A stretch of 52,545 bases of DNA from positions 1-52,545 of the forward strand of contig RQOU01000094.1 in assembly GCA_008373165.1 (NCBI GenBank), given 5' to 3'. Below, piece by piece: positions 23,945 to 33,030 of the stretch. The number at the start of each line of letters is the position of its first letter. Within the stretch, counting starts at the first letter, position 1. The notes beneath the pieces were generated by a model that was not told the DNA's origin, made no database searches, and saw nothing but the letters and a program-made list of their open reading frames with translations. This DNA comes from SAR202 cluster bacterium. GTDB taxonomy: Bacteria > Chloroflexota > Dehalococcoidia > Lucifugimonadales > Lucifugimonadaceae. Made by a program: the position numbers and the translations under genes.

Positions 23945-25090
23945 CTATTCAACGATACGTGTTTTTACAACATCCATGTCTAATTCGACGCCTAATCCTG
24001 GCCCAGTCGGTGGAATGATGTATCCGTTCTCGAATGCCAGTGGCTCTTTGAAAATCGTCTTGTGTAATGGGCCTTGATTGGCTTCTTGAATTACAAAATT
24101 TGGTGAGCAGGTATCAACCTGGATTGCAGCGGCGGCTGCCACGGGTCCGCAGTACATATGCGGAGCAATCATTGCATAGTGGGCATCAGCTATCGCTGCT
24201 ATTTTTGTTGCTTCTAATATTCCACCCGCCTGCCCGACATCAATCTGGATGATCTGTGCAGCTTGTTTTTCTATCAATTGTGCGAATTCATATTTGCCTA
24301 CAAGTCTTTCTCCGCTCGCTATCGGGATACTTGTATGGGCTGCGACGCGTGCCATCTCATCGATATTTTCCGGCGGTACAGGTTCCTCAAACCAGAATGG
24401 GTTATAGGGTTCTAAGATTTTGGCCACTCGGATCGCGCTGTAAGTTGTGAGTTGACCGTGGGTTCCGATACCGACTTCTAATTCATCCCCCACGGTTTCT
24501 CTTATGCTCTTGAAAATGCGTTCTGCATTCTTAATTTCTGAAAGAGAAATGTCTCGCGGTGTCCCGTAGTGGACTCCCGCGAACGGGTCCAGTTTGCATG
24601 CAGAATTTCCTTCTTCTAGAAGTTGCTGTGCTATTTCACCAGCTTTTTCCGGGTTGTCCTGCCAGCCGGATGGCATGTACGCATATGCCCTAAGTTTTTC
24701 GTGAAATTTACCACCGAGAAGGTTATAGGTTGGTTGGCCGCTTGCTTTGCCTGCGATATCCCAAAGGGCAATATCGAATGCCGCGAGAATCGAAGTGTAG
24801 TGCAGGCTATGATGTCGGTAGTCGTGTCGACTGCCGTAAGCATTTTCAAAGATTCGTGAGATATTAAACGGGTCTTGCCCTATTACAAATGCCTCTGCAG
24901 TTTCGTGAATCAGTTGAATCTGGGAAGTGAACTCTTTCCAGTTGCTGCGGTTGAATGTACTGCCGGTGACCTTTTCGCCTAAGCCAGTGATGCCTTCATC
25001 AGTTTCGACCATAACGAAAAGGAAATATTTGCCACCGATATAGGGGGCTTCGTTCTCGACAACCATTGTTTTGACATCAGTGATTTTCAA
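23945..25090 (-). CDS. Enolase-superfamily (mandelate racemase/muconate lactonizing) enzyme
   Basis: This 381-residue protein is a sugar-acid dehydratase-type member of the enolase superfamily, only distantly related to the ManD-like gene at 788-2086. The capping domain ends near 125 (ALWDIAGKASGQP, LLGG). The barrel has KLDPF with Lys166, WFEEP with Glu235/236, ASGER with Glu261, QIDVGQAGG with Asp284, and APHMY with His311. Where many relatives have an Asp metal ligand (for example DFHGR), this protein has GTHGQ at 209-213, so the first ligand is replaced or supplied from elsewhere. The likely reaction is dehydration of a galactonate- or gluconate-like acid, but no substrate can be assigned. 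It is probably transcribed alone. Confidence 0.85.
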   Translation of the reverse strand: MKITDVKTMVVENEAPYIGGKYFLFVMVETDEGITGLGEKVTGSTFNRSNWKEFTSQIQLIHETAEAFVIGQDPFNISRIFENAYGSRHDYRHHSLHYTSILAAFDIALWDIAGKASGQPTYNLLGGKFHEKLRAYAYMPSGWQDNPEKAGEIAQQLLEEGNSACKLDPFAGVHYGTPRDISLSEIKNAERIFKSIRETVGDELEVGIGTHGQLTTYSAIRVAKILEPYNPFWFEEPVPPENIDEMARVAAHTSIPIASGERLVGKYEFAQLIEKQAAQIIQIDVGQAGGILEATKIAAIADAHYAMIAPHMYCGPVAAAAAIQVDTCSPNFVIQEANQGPLHKTIFKEPLAFENGYIIPPTGPGLGVELDMDVVKTRIVE

Positions 25091-25217
25091 TTACATGACT
25101 CCTTCAGTCGATCCAGAATTTACTGCTCGAATATTCTGTGAGGAAGAGTTTATTTGAAACACGGTCGAAAAGGAGCCTGCGAGGAGTTAATTGATGAGGT
25201 TCACTTCAGCAGCAGAT

Positions 25218-26399
25218 TCAAGACCTCTTGCCGTTCAGCAGCAGGCCCACCACGGTTCGGCGTACAAGGTACTTATACGTAACCACTCCTATGACGGAGG
25301 TCATAACGATCGACAATATGAACTTTATTTCTACTGGTATAGAAAAAGAAAACATGGCGAAGGTGATCATCGTCACGATCGGGAGATGTACCAGGTATAT
25401 CCAGTATGCGGAGTCTGAGAGCCAGCGCCATGTATGGCTGTCTGAACCGAATTTGGCTTCTGACAGTCCTATGAATCCGTAAGAAAATAGTATGGCGCAG
25501 GCCGCTTTTAGCAGCAGCACTACACCCCAGAGCGGAGCATCCTCTTCATTTTTTGGATCGTACGCACCCAGTTCAGAGATCAGCCACAGGTACGCGGCGA
25601 AAGCAAGCAATGCGAATATCACGTAGTAGACCCAGTAAGACTTCATGCGATTAAACAGGCTCATGTTGCTGAACAAACCGTAACCCAGAAAGAAATATAT
25701 CGAGGTGCCAGCTAGATTTGCGATCAACTCACCGCCGGTAGGTATCAACACGAAAAACAAAATAATGATTATGGCCAGCGGTACAGGAAGATATATAACC
25801 CCTACAAAAAATCTTTTGAACATGGCCCATGAGGCCTTGAAAATCCCTGGCCTGAAAATCGTTGCAGTAGCTGAGGAGATCAGTCTGATAATTCCCACTA
25901 TCCCGACGAACAGCAGCAGGTGTATCAGGAACCAGAGATGATTTGGGTTGAAAAATATCTCGGCCTTTATTCCATCGGCACCCGGGAATTGACCCTTGAA
26001 TCCGTACCCAAATATTTGTGGCAGCACCAGGGCTATCGGTATCCAGAAGATAAAAAGCGGAAGCGCCACTCTCTTGAACCTGTGATCAGCCCAGTAGATG
26101 GTAGATCGCCTGTTTATAACCAGGGCCGATAAGAATCCTGACAATATGAAAAACACTGGCATACGCCATATATGTATAAATTCGAATATGGCTTTTATCG
26201 GTTTTGAGTGATCATCTGCCGGCCAGAAGCCGTCTGTAAAAAAATATGGCAGAGCAGCATGGAGAACGATTCCCATCGCCATTGCAAGCGCTCGCAGAGC
26301 ATCCAGGCCGTGATACCGGATGATCTCAGGCTGAAGTTCAACATCCGGAGATACGCTGAGAGATTCGGCGGTTTCTGCTGGGCTTTGATCTCTCGACAT
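25218..26399 (-). CDS. Acyltransferase family 3 membrane protein
   Basis: The 393-residue protein begins with a soluble stretch of about 25 residues and then has around ten hydrophobic helices. YHGLDALRALAMAMGIVLHA near 29-48 carries the conserved Arg and His of the acyltransferase-3 (OafA/OpgC/NodX) family, and MPVFFILSGFLSALV near 79-93 is the second family motif. Such enzymes O-acylate sugars, glucans or lipids, taking acyl groups across the membrane. The OpgC-like glucan modification branch is a plausible home, but no glucan synthesis genes are next to it. It lies 83 bp downstream of tRNA-Pro on the same strand with no clear terminator between. Confidence 0.85.
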   Translation of the reverse strand: MSRDQSPAETAESLSVSPDVELQPEIIRYHGLDALRALAMAMGIVLHAALPYFFTDGFWPADDHSKPIKAIFEFIHIWRMPVFFILSGFLSALVINRRSTIYWADHRFKRVALPLFIFWIPIALVLPQIFGYGFKGQFPGADGIKAEIFFNPNHLWFLIHLLLFVGIVGIIRLISSATATIFRPGIFKASWAMFKRFFVGVIYLPVPLAIIIILFFVLIPTGGELIANLAGTSIYFFLGYGLFSNMSLFNRMKSYWVYYVIFALLAFAAYLWLISELGAYDPKNEEDAPLWGVVLLLKAACAILFSYGFIGLSEAKFGSDSHTWRWLSDSAYWIYLVHLPIVTMITFAMFSFSIPVEIKFILSIVMTSVIGVVTYKYLVRRTVVGLLLNGKRS

Positions 26400-26481
26400 G
26401 ATTCAGAGTTTAAGTAGTTGGCTCAGGTGCTTTAAATAGCTTCAGGTTAGAGCGAACCCATCCAGAGTTGGTTTATAAAAA

Positions 26482-26558
<77 letters not shown>

Positions 26559-26571
26559 AATATGGATAAAG

Positions 26572-26577
26572 ATTATA
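26572..26577 (-). promoter_or_regulatory. -10 element upstream of tRNA-Pro
   Basis: On the minus strand a perfect TATAAT lies 13 bases before the mature 5-prime end of tRNA-Pro, a normal distance for a tRNA promoter. No good -35 hexamer was found 16-18 bases further upstream. Confidence 0.45.
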
Positions 26578-26651
26578 TCTGTACTGCTATGAATTCCGGG
26601 AAGATGTCTGTTGAGAGACCTAATGGATTCACCTTGGACGAATCTTGTTTA

Positions 26652-27644
26652 TCAAACAGGTTTGACGATCCAGTCCGCTCCTTCACCTCGTACAACCCGT
26701 CCTGCGTTCTCCATTGTGAACTGGGCTGCATTGAGTTCTGATTCAAGGGCACGAGTTGCCAGGTGTGGAGTTACCACAACGTTCGGCATGGTGGGCAAAG
26801 GATTATCTGATTCGATTGGTTCGATCTCCGTCACGTCCAGGCCAGCTGCAAAAATTTCTTTCGACTCGAGTGCTCTGATCAGGGCGTTTTCGTCGACTAC
26901 AGGACCCCGACATGTGTTGATAAGGATTGCGGTAGGTTTCATCATTTCGAATTCAGCGTCAGACATCATGTGAGTAGTTACTCGATCAAGAGGCACGTGA
27001 AGCGTGATGATGTCCGAAGTCGAGATCAGCTCTTCGAGGCTTACTTTTTTGGCTCCTGTTGCAGTTACGTAATCTGCAGGGTGATCAATAATGTCGTGAT
27101 ATACCAACTCGCATTCCCATCCGGCCAGGCGTTTTGCTACTCTTGATCCGATTCTTCCAAGCCCGATGATCCCTATACGTTTACCGACAAGGGTGTGAAA
27201 TTCTGTTCGATCACCTTCAACCCCTGCCATCCATGTGCCCTGTTTGACACTTTCGATCTGAACATCGAGCTTTCTGTTCGTTGAGAACATTAGCCCGATG
27301 GCGTGTTCGGCCACTGCAACAGCGTTTGCTCCACCGTTGTTGGCGACATCCACACCTAGTTCAGCAAGCGCTGCTTTATCTATCCAGTCTGTTCCAGCAC
27401 TGGGCGTTTGGACCAGCTTTAGCGTGCTGATCTTTTCAGCCAGTTCGGCTAACTCGTCGTATTTGCCGTGGGGTACGACTACGACCGCACCCTGGCACTG
27501 TTCAGCTACATCATCTAATGGCTGTTCGCTGTCTACAATCCTGAGGTCGATTTGACCGACTTGATCGGCTGCATCCTGTGTTTCTTTCATTCGAACTTCG
27601 GAGCCTTCGTTTGTGGGACTGAGGATTACTACGATGTTAGACAT
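26652..27644 (-). CDS. D-isomer-specific 2-hydroxyacid dehydrogenase
   Basis: The 330-residue NAD-dependent enzyme has the 2-hydroxyacid dehydrogenase layout. The N-terminal substrate domain contains the NNGGANAVAVAEHAIGL stretch. The NAD-binding domain has GIIGLGRIGSRVAKRL near 155-170 and Asp near 179 for NAD specificity. The catalytic triad is Arg in INTCRGPVVDE, Glu in TEIEP and His in TPHLA. Members reduce hydroxypyruvate, glyoxylate or other 2-keto acids, or oxidise 3-phosphoglycerate. The absence of an ACT domain makes it unlikely to be the main SerA. It diverges from thrB across 207 bp, and its 3-prime side faces the tRNA-Pro gene. Confidence 0.9.
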   Translation of the reverse strand: MSNIVVILSPTNEGSEVRMKETQDAADQVGQIDLRIVDSEQPLDDVAEQCQGAVVVVPHGKYDELAELAEKISTLKLVQTPSAGTDWIDKAALAELGVDVANNGGANAVAVAEHAIGLMFSTNRKLDVQIESVKQGTWMAGVEGDRTEFHTLVGKRIGIIGLGRIGSRVAKRLAGWECELVYHDIIDHPADYVTATGAKKVSLEELISTSDIITLHVPLDRVTTHMMSDAEFEMMKPTAILINTCRGPVVDENALIRALESKEIFAAGLDVTEIEPIESDNPLPTMPNVVVTPHLATRALESELNAAQFTMENAGRVVRGEGADWIVKPV

Positions 27645-27851
27645 AAGTTTTAGTTTTTCTGTTTTGTGGTTACGAATAGCGATAAAACGGTTTACTTATA
27701 AAGCGGACCGTATGCTCGACGGCAGATTATACTTACAAGATGTGATCGAATTGCTACTTAAGCCTCGATCTTATTCAATGTATGGCATTAATGGCGTAGC
27801 AGTTCGTTCGAACAAACTTCAATATGTTGATCATTTTTCACGATAATTAAA

Positions 27852-28757
27852 TTGAACTCAGTAACCGTTCGCGCTCCTGCGACCACCGCCAATCTTGGGC
27901 CTGGATTCGACAGTCTTGGCCTAGCTCTTGACCTTTGGAATGAGTTGACCGTGACGCGCGGAAAATTTTCGGTGACCGCAACTGGAGAGGGTGTAGATAT
28001 TGTTCCGCAGGACACTCGTAATCTGGTTGTGACGGGTCTCGAAGCAGTTTTCAACTATATCGACGAACCAGTACCTGGGTTGCGGTATGAGTGTAGTAAC
28101 GTGATTCCGTTTGCGAGAGGACTCGGTAGTAGTTCAGCAGCGATTGTGACCGGATTGATAGCAGGTTCTGCTATGTCCGGTGCTGATCTTACCAATGAAG
28201 AAATAACAACGTTGGCTGCCGACATCGAGGGTCACCCTGACAATGTAGCCCCTGCGATTTACGGTGGCTGCACTGTTGGTGTTCGCAATGGAACCGATAA
28301 CTGGATTGTTGACCAGGTGAATATTCCAGAAGAGCTATGCGCTGTGATTTTTGTTCCCGAAGTGCAGACGAATACGCATGAATCCAGAGCAGTGCTACCT
28401 GACCAGATAAGTCGCAGTGATGCTGTTTTCAATATAGGAAGGGCTGCAATGCTCGTTAATGCTTTGTCATCAGGGCGTTTGGAGCTTTTGAAATATGCTA
28501 CGGACGATCGATTGCATCAGCCACATCGAGCACAGGGATTCAAGGCTATGCCACAACTTATAGATGCCGCAATCAAGGGTGGTGCTCATGGTGCCTTTCT
28601 ATCTGGTTCAGGTCCTTCAGTATTGGCCTTGGCGACCGGACGCGAGGTGACTATTAGTTACGAGATGACAGAAACTGCTCGGACGTTGGGTGTGGATGGC
28701 AAGGCCATGATATTGCCAGTTGCTCAAGGTGGTGCATCGGTGTTGTCAAGTTCATGA
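27852..28757 (+). CDS. thrB: Homoserine kinase
   Basis: ThrB phosphorylates homoserine to O-phosphohomoserine in threonine synthesis. The 301-residue GHMP kinase has VRAPATTANLGPGFDSLGLAL at the N-terminus, the ATP-binding GLGSSSAAIV near 91-100, the AAD-x-EGHPDN segment, and the C-terminal GGAHGAFLSGSGPSVLAL. The start is TTG at 27852; the family motif begins four residues later, so no other start is reasonable. The stop overlaps the lysC start by four bases (ATGA), showing tight operon coupling. Length is typical. Confidence 0.96.
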   Translation: MNSVTVRAPATTANLGPGFDSLGLALDLWNELTVTRGKFSVTATGEGVDIVPQDTRNLVVTGLEAVFNYIDEPVPGLRYECSNVIPFARGLGSSSAAIVTGLIAGSAMSGADLTNEEITTLAADIEGHPDNVAPAIYGGCTVGVRNGTDNWIVDQVNIPEELCAVIFVPEVQTNTHESRAVLPDQISRSDAVFNIGRAAMLVNALSSGRLELLKYATDDRLHQPHRAQGFKAMPQLIDAAIKGGAHGAFLSGSGPSVLALATGREVTISYEMTETARTLGVDGKAMILPVAQGGASVLSSS

Positions 28758-30001
28758 CTATCAACGTTAGTGATGCTAGGCCTGTCGTCGTACAGAAATA
28801 TGGTGGCAGTTCTCTGGCTGACGCTGAGCATATCCATAACGTTGCGGCTCGTATTCAACTACGCAGGGATGATGGTGTTGATGTAATAGTGGTTGTTTCT
28901 GCTATGGGGGATTCGACCGATGAATTAATCTCTCTGTCAGAAGCTGTTGCGGGAGGCACGCAGCCCGATGCACGAGAGATGGACACTCTGTTGTCTACAG
29001 GCGAGCTTGTAAGTTCCACGCTGATGGCCATGGCACTGAAAGCTCGCGGATGTGATTCGATCAGTCTTAGTGGGATTCAGGCCGGTATTAAGACTGATGC
29101 TGTGCATGGATCGGCCCGTATTGCCGACATTAATACAGACCGTATTCGCACTGAACTTGATAAAGGTCGTATTGTTATAGTTGCTGGCTTCCAGGGTCTG
29201 GCTGAATCAGGTGATATAACCACCCTTGGCAGAGGGGGTTCTGACACTACTGCTGTCGCACTGGCGGTGGCGGTCGATGCGGAGCGTTGCGAGATTTATA
29301 CTGACGTTGATGGCATCTACACCACGGATCCACGCTTAACTGATAAGGCGCGCAAGTTATCTGAAATTGGCTTCGATGAGATGCTCGAAATGGCTGTTCT
29401 CGGGGCAAAAATGAACCCGCGTTCTATTGAACTCGGTGCGGTTTACGATATGCCCGTTTATGTTGCATCGTCGTTTTCAAGTGAGCCAGGAACTCTTATC
29501 CATGGAGGTGAGCAAACGATGGAGGTTCGTAAGGCAGTTACAGGTATCGCTGTAGATTCAAATGTAGCCAAGATTACCGTCAGAGGTGTGGTTGACCGAC
29601 CAGGAGTTGCGGCAGGCCTCCTAAAGCCGTTGGCAGATGAGGGCGTTAGCGTTGATGTAATTGTTCAAAATACTAGTTCTGATGGAACAACTGATTTCAC
29701 GTTCACCGTTGGCCAGGCGAGTGTGGTTAAAGCTGCACAGTTAATTGAAGATCAGTCGGTCATCGAGTACGCCGAAGTGATCACCGGATCTAATTTGGCA
29801 AAGGTGAGCATAGTCGGCACCGGTATGGAGAATGCTCCTGGTTACGCTGCGAGAATGTTCTCCACACTTTCCGAAGCTAAGGTGAATATAGACATGATCA
29901 CGACTTCTGAGATACGTATCACGACGATTATTGATCGAGAACAGGTCCAGAAAGCAGTGCAGTCGCTTCATGATGCTTTTGAACTTGAAAAGTCACAATA
30001 A
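28754..30001 (+). CDS. lysC: Aspartate kinase
   Basis: LysC catalyses the first step of the aspartate family (lysine, threonine, methionine). The 415-residue protein has the kinase motif VQKYGGSSLAD near 12-22, ST-GELVSS near 75, GFQG and TTLGRGGSDTTAVALA near 155-170, and YTDVDGIYTTDPR near 186-198. Two ACT domains follow (about 270-340 and 350-410; VDVIVQNTS and VNIDMITTSEI), which bind lysine and/or threonine for feedback control. The start overlaps the thrB stop. Together with lysA at 40936-42261 it covers part of lysine synthesis. Confidence 0.97.
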   Translation: MTINVSDARPVVVQKYGGSSLADAEHIHNVAARIQLRRDDGVDVIVVVSAMGDSTDELISLSEAVAGGTQPDAREMDTLLSTGELVSSTLMAMALKARGCDSISLSGIQAGIKTDAVHGSARIADINTDRIRTELDKGRIVIVAGFQGLAESGDITTLGRGGSDTTAVALAVAVDAERCEIYTDVDGIYTTDPRLTDKARKLSEIGFDEMLEMAVLGAKMNPRSIELGAVYDMPVYVASSFSSEPGTLIHGGEQTMEVRKAVTGIAVDSNVAKITVRGVVDRPGVAAGLLKPLADEGVSVDVIVQNTSSDGTTDFTFTVGQASVVKAAQLIEDQSVIEYAEVITGSNLAKVSIVGTGMENAPGYAARMFSTLSEAKVNIDMITTSEIRITTIIDREQVQKAVQSLHDAFELEKSQ

Positions 30002-30051
30002 ATTCGTTTATATAAAATTCCGTGTATTCTCCATAGCCTTGAATTTGTAAT

Positions 30052-30819
30052 TTGACCCAAACGTACCTAAGCGTCGTAATTCCTGCCTTCAACGAAGAGG
30101 TTCGGATCGCCTCGACCGTTAAATCTATAGTTGATTACCTTTCTGGATGGTTACCCGATTCAAATTCATCGCGTAATTGGGAGATTCTGGTGATCAATGA
30201 TGGATCAAGTGATTCCACAGCTTCGATAGTCGTTAAATTGAGCGAATCTGATGGTCGGATCAAACTTATTGACCTCCCGCACGGTGGTAAGGGTTCAGCG
30301 GTTAGAAGAGGTATGGATGAGGCTCGAGGGGAGTGGAGATTTTTGTGCGACGCTGACCTTTCCATGCCCATAGATAATCTAGCGAGGTTTTTTGTTGGAG
30401 TTGACGGGCATCCTGAATATGACGTTGCTATAGCCTCTCGAGAGGCTTCGGGGTCTCGAAGATTTAACGAACCGAAGAGTCGTCATGTAAAAGGACGGTT
30501 ATTCAACTATGCGGTGAAAATACTTGCATTACGAGGAATTGAAGATACCCAGTGCGGCTTTAAGTTGTTTTCAGCAGAATCTGCAACGAAATTGTTTCCA
30601 CACCAATCTCTTGATGGATGGGCATTTGACGTTGAGTTGCTGGTAATGGCCAAGAAAGCAGGGTTTGGTGTTGGTGAGGTGCCAATCGACTGGTATTACG
30701 GAGAAGGCTCTAAAATGACGCTGGCTAAAGGCATTGTCGCGGTGCTTGATGTCGCTAAGGTTGGATTCAACAATCTGCGGGGTAAGTACGGTATTCTTTT
30801 GCGTAACGATGGATCATAA
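30052..30819 (+). CDS. Family 2 glycosyltransferase, dolichyl-phosphate glucosyl/mannosyltransferase-like
   Basis: This 255-residue cytosolic GT-A enzyme has SVVIPAFNEEVRI near 6-18, NDGSSDST near 46-53, the nucleotide-binding and metal motif DADLSMP near 100-106, and the TQCGFKLF signature near 166-173, which is typical of ALG5/DPM1-like enzymes. It lacks membrane helices, like DPM1 class enzymes without a C-terminal anchor. It probably transfers glucose or mannose to a polyprenyl phosphate. The start is TTG at 30052. Its stop overlaps the next ATG by one base (TAATG). A second, related GT2 follows at 31244. Confidence 0.9.
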   Translation: MTQTYLSVVIPAFNEEVRIASTVKSIVDYLSGWLPDSNSSRNWEILVINDGSSDSTASIVVKLSESDGRIKLIDLPHGGKGSAVRRGMDEARGEWRFLCDADLSMPIDNLARFFVGVDGHPEYDVAIASREASGSRRFNEPKSRHVKGRLFNYAVKILALRGIEDTQCGFKLFSAESATKLFPHQSLDGWAFDVELLVMAKKAGFGVGEVPIDWYYGEGSKMTLAKGIVAVLDVAKVGFNNLRGKYGILLRNDGS

Positions 30820-31241
30820 TGCTGTTTCAAAATCCTCCTACATCGCAAATACGATCTATATTGCTGCAGGCAAAAACTATCGCCGTGGTTGGTATATCAG
30901 AAAGAGAAGATCGCGCTAGTAACTACGTCTCTGACTATATGCAATCTCAGGGTTACAAGATCTACCCGGTCAATCCGAACATTGAGGAATGGTTTGGATC
31001 GAAAAGTTATGACTCCATTGAGGATGTGCCAGACAAAATAGATATTGTCGATGTATTTCGGCGATCTGCGAGTGTTATGCCGGTAGCTGAAGATGCGGTT
31101 GCATCTGGTGCGAAGGTTCTCTGGCTTCAACAAGGAATAGTCAATCAAGAGGCCGCTACATTTGCACTAGATAGGGGCCTTGAGGTCGTGATGGACTCGT
31201 GCATTATGGTTGAGCATAAGTCAATGAAACTTGGGCTGTAG
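30819..31241 (+). CDS. CoA-binding domain protein (YccU-like)
   Basis: The 140-residue protein is a single Rossmann-type CoA-binding domain of the YccU/CoA_binding_2 family. IAVVGISEREDRASNYV lies near 21-37, with PVNPN near 50-54, VDIVDVFRR near 75, and AKVLWLQQGIVNQEA near 101-115, followed by MDSCIMVEH. These domains resemble the N-terminal part of succinyl-CoA synthetase alpha chains but lack catalysis; the function is not known. It is translationally coupled to the upstream glycosyltransferase (TAATG) and lies two bases before the next glycosyltransferase, so a lipid- or polyprenyl-linked role is possible but unproven. Confidence 0.88.
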   Translation: MLFQNPPTSQIRSILLQAKTIAVVGISEREDRASNYVSDYMQSQGYKIYPVNPNIEEWFGSKSYDSIEDVPDKIDIVDVFRRSASVMPVAEDAVASGAKVLWLQQGIVNQEAATFALDRGLEVVMDSCIMVEHKSMKLGL

Positions 31242-31243
31242 AT

Positions 31244-31987
31244 TTGGTAAACGCAATTTCTACTCCTGATCAAAACACCCTGAAAGTGGCGGTTGTAGTT
31301 CCGACTTATAACGAATCGGAAACTTTGCCTCAATTGATTGAAAAAGTTGTCGCACAAGGCATTGATGGATTGGGTTTCATTGTTGTTGATGACGGTTCAC
31401 CTGACGGCACAGGGGCGATTGCCGACGGACTCGCCGATGAATTTACCGGCGTTTTCATTGTTCTTCATCGAGAAGGCAAGCAGGGACTGGGTACTGCGTA
31501 TATGGCAGGATTCCAAACGGCTTTAGATGCCGGAGCTCAAAACATTGTGGAAATGGATGCAGATTTATCGCATCCTCCCGAAGTCTTACCTGGGCTTATT
31601 GCTGAGCTTGATGAGGCAGATGTTGCTGTCGCTTCTCGCTACACCCCCGGTGGGGGCGTAGATCCGGGATGGAGTTGGGCAAGAAAACAGATCAGTTACT
31701 GGGGTAACGTCGGCATCAGGCTAATACTCGGGCTTGAAGTAAAGGATGCTACAGCCGGGTTCAAAGCTTTCAGAAGAACCACTTTAGAACGTATTGGGCT
31801 GGATCGACTTAGGTTAAGTGGATTTGGTTTTCAGGCCGAAGTCGCGTACAGATGTGAACAGACAGGGTTGAAAGTCGTTGAGCATCCATATGTTTTCATG
31901 GAGCGTACAGCTGGCAAGTCTAAGATGTCTTTTGGCATTGTAGTAGAAGCGTTCTTTCGTCTCTCCTGGCTACGCATTCGGCGATAG
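31244..31987 (+). CDS. Polyprenol monophosphomannose synthase-like family 2 glycosyltransferase
   Basis: The 247-residue GT-A protein has VAVVVPTYNESETLPQL near 14-30, VDDGSPDGTG near 49-58, a DADLSHPPEVLP metal site near 102-113, VASRYTPGGGV, and a DATAGFKAFRR signature. This pattern matches DPM1/Ppm1 polyprenol-phosphate mannose synthases, which make lipid-linked mannose for transfer outside the membrane. It has no membrane segment. The start is TTG at 31244, two bases after the CoA-binding gene, and it ends a three-gene operon. It could supply mannose donors for lipoglycans or protein glycosylation; no partner GT-C gene is visible. Confidence 0.9.
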   Translation: MVNAISTPDQNTLKVAVVVPTYNESETLPQLIEKVVAQGIDGLGFIVVDDGSPDGTGAIADGLADEFTGVFIVLHREGKQGLGTAYMAGFQTALDAGAQNIVEMDADLSHPPEVLPGLIAELDEADVAVASRYTPGGGVDPGWSWARKQISYWGNVGIRLILGLEVKDATAGFKAFRRTTLERIGLDRLRLSGFGFQAEVAYRCEQTGLKVVEHPYVFMERTAGKSKMSFGIVVEAFFRLSWLRIRR

Positions 31988-32209
31988 TACAACGCGTTTT
32001 TTCTCTGTCCTGAACCGAATTTTTTTCGTGGAGCCATCAGTGAAAATTCTTGGGTTTTTCATTCGACTTTAGTTCGGCACTCGTAAAACCAGTAAGTCGG
32101 CGTACTTGAAATTGTTGTTATGACCTATAGCTGGCTGGTAAATCTCATAGGTAACTGGACGTTAAATTCTTGATCAGTAGGTATCACGAGACTGTTTAAA
32201 GAGCCTTTT

Positions 32210-33019
32210 ATGGTTATAAAAAATAAAGCACTTCAAAATGACCGATCCTTTACCCAGATAGAACAAATCGCTATTGATCATGCGTTATCAGGTCGATGGA
32301 AAGAAGCAGTTAAGCTGAACCTAGAGGGATCGGCGATTTACCCTGAAAATATTGGGTGTCACAACAGATTGGCAAAGGCATATCTTGAATTGGGTAGATA
32401 TAAACAGGCGCGTGCTTCAATCAAAAGGGCATTAGCTATAGATCCAGGTAGTCGAGTTGCGAGGCGTCAGTGGGACAGACTCTCGGAACTTGATGATTCA
32501 GAAATTTCTCGTAGAACTTTTGGCAATACCGCTATAAGTCCCGCGTTATTTATTTCCGACCCTGCAGTAGCGACCGCTTCTGAACTGAACAAAGTGGCAG
32601 ATGCAAAAATTCTTGCTTCCGTATCACCTGGAGATAACCTGAAGCTGGTTATTGATGAAGGTATAGGAACTGTTGAGACCAGCGGCGGTGAATATCTGGG
32701 TGCGCTGGATGTTCGCCTCGTGGTTAGATTACAGAAGATGATAGATGGTGGTAACGAATATGAAGTGCTTGCTGCGAAGCTAACAGATTCCGAAGTGATA
32801 GTTATTGTTCGTGAAGTTAAGCGTTCACGTGCACAGGCCCACATCGCGTCGTTCCCCTTGTATCTTCAACAGAAGATCAATGATTTAGAGACAGACGATC
32901 CAGGTGAAATTGAGAATGGCGATGAGGTCGAAGTTGAAGAGTTGGTTGTTAGATTATTAGAGGATGGGCCTGTCGGATCTGCTATGTCTGGCGAATTTGA
33001 TGAGCCTCTTGACGACTGA
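32210..33019 (+). CDS. TPR protein with a C-terminal domain of unknown function
   Basis: In this 269-residue protein, about two to three tetratricopeptide repeats span residues 15-95 (ALSGRWKEAVKLN, YPENIGCHNRLAKAYLELGRYKQA, ALAIDP). A linker follows, then a C-terminal beta-rich domain (about 130-220). That domain has SPGDNLKLVIDEG, GGEYLGALDVRLVVRLQKM, GGNEYE and REVKRSRAQAHIASFP. I recall this TPR-plus-domain arrangement from Chloroflexota proteins, but its function is not known. The C-terminal tail is very acidic. No signal peptide is seen, so a cytosolic scaffold or adaptor role is likely. It stands alone, 11 bp from the convergent aminotransferase gene. Confidence 0.75.
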   Translation: MVIKNKALQNDRSFTQIEQIAIDHALSGRWKEAVKLNLEGSAIYPENIGCHNRLAKAYLELGRYKQARASIKRALAIDPGSRVARRQWDRLSELDDSEISRRTFGNTAISPALFISDPAVATASELNKVADAKILASVSPGDNLKLVIDEGIGTVETSGGEYLGALDVRLVVRLQKMIDGGNEYEVLAAKLTDSEVIVIVREVKRSRAQAHIASFPLYLQQKINDLETDDPGEIENGDEVEVEELVVRLLEDGPVGSAMSGEFDEPLDD

Positions 33020-33030
33020 TTCCCTACTTA

